Assembly: GCF_027706745.1 (NCBI RefSeq)
Contig: NZ_JAQFWP010000015.1
Span: 1-64,000, forward strand
Length of the DNA: 64,000 nucleotides
Direction of reading: 5' to 3'
Source: Nocardiopsis suaedae
Lineage (GTDB): Bacteria; Actinomycetota; Actinomycetes; Streptosporangiales; Streptosporangiaceae
In this document: piece after piece, positions 63,946 to 64,000 of the stretch
Position numbering within the stretch: the stretch's first letter is position 1
Layout: the number at the start of each line of letters is the position of its first letter
Program-made: the position numbers and the translations under genes
Notes under the pieces: generated by a model
What the model saw: only the letters and a program-made list of their open reading frames with translations
What the model was told of the DNA's origin: nothing
The model's database searches: none

Positions 63946-64000
63946 GTGACTGACCTGCAGATGAATCCCCCTGGAGGAGAGCGGGCGGAGGGACCGGCGG
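63946..64000 (+). CDS. Start of a rightward gene cut by the window edge
   Basis: GTG 63946, preceded by AGGTGGAA, opens a frame reading VTDLQMNPPGGERAEGPA to the edge. This is a polar, low-complexity N terminus. Context next to sseB would suit a DUF1844 or infC neighbourhood, but the sequence itself does not show it. Confidence 0.35.
   Translation, partial: MTDLQMNPPGGERAEGPA

Overview
The window is about 72% G+C, uses GTG/TTG starts often and carries actinobacterial gene sets: the tkt-tal-pgi-zwf-opcA-pgl pentose phosphate cluster divergent from ctaB, a heme A synthase nearby, and a sufR-B-D-Rieske-C-S-U-T operon. Together with a TROVE (Ro60-like) protein, a Stealth protein, SAV2177-type methyltransferase and secreted Rhs proteins, this points to a filamentous actinomycete, most likely Nocardiopsis or a close relative. 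That assignment is inferred from family and gene order, not from a marker gene.

Layout. 1-1238: no convincing gene, but two KstR/FadR-like operators and a 142-bp direct repeat. 1305-9691 (minus): the six-gene pentose phosphate cluster. 10104-16769: ctaB, a PrsW-type protease, a Spo0M-like protein, ctaA, a tiny LAATG-bearing membrane protein and a hyaluronan-synthase-like glycosyltransferase; ctaA and ctaB share an unusual upstream motif. 17034-20658: an SDR enzyme, then a TROVE protein preceded by tandem Y-RNA-like sequence and followed by a structured intergenic region and a DUF1062 protein. 20739-30796: accessory genes, including a 164-bp MITE whose end forms a neighbour's stop codon, a PCMT-like methyltransferase coupled to a 46-codon acidic peptide, a secreted phosphatase, an XRE regulator operon, a CNNM/CorC transporter and a Stealth phosphotransferase.

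31186-48797 is the most interesting region: a secreted LamG/DNRLRE protein, a 2216-residue secreted Rhs polymorphic toxin, two orphan Rhs tip cassettes whose core matches the main gene (the first almost identically over about 690 bp), and a set of low-G+C putative immunity genes. Five of these share one architecture: two N-terminal membrane segments, a PH-like beta domain and, in all but ambiguous cases, a C-terminal membrane segment. Relics of further tips show repeated recombination. A second, identical copy of the MITE lies just after this island, 28 kb from the first.

49023-64000 returns to core-type genes: an EamA exporter, arginine deiminase, an orphan HicB, an ABC exporter, the complete suf Fe-S assembly operon behind an iron-box-like site, a 72-bp palindrome, a large protein with a possible sigma-4-like segment, and an SseB protein.
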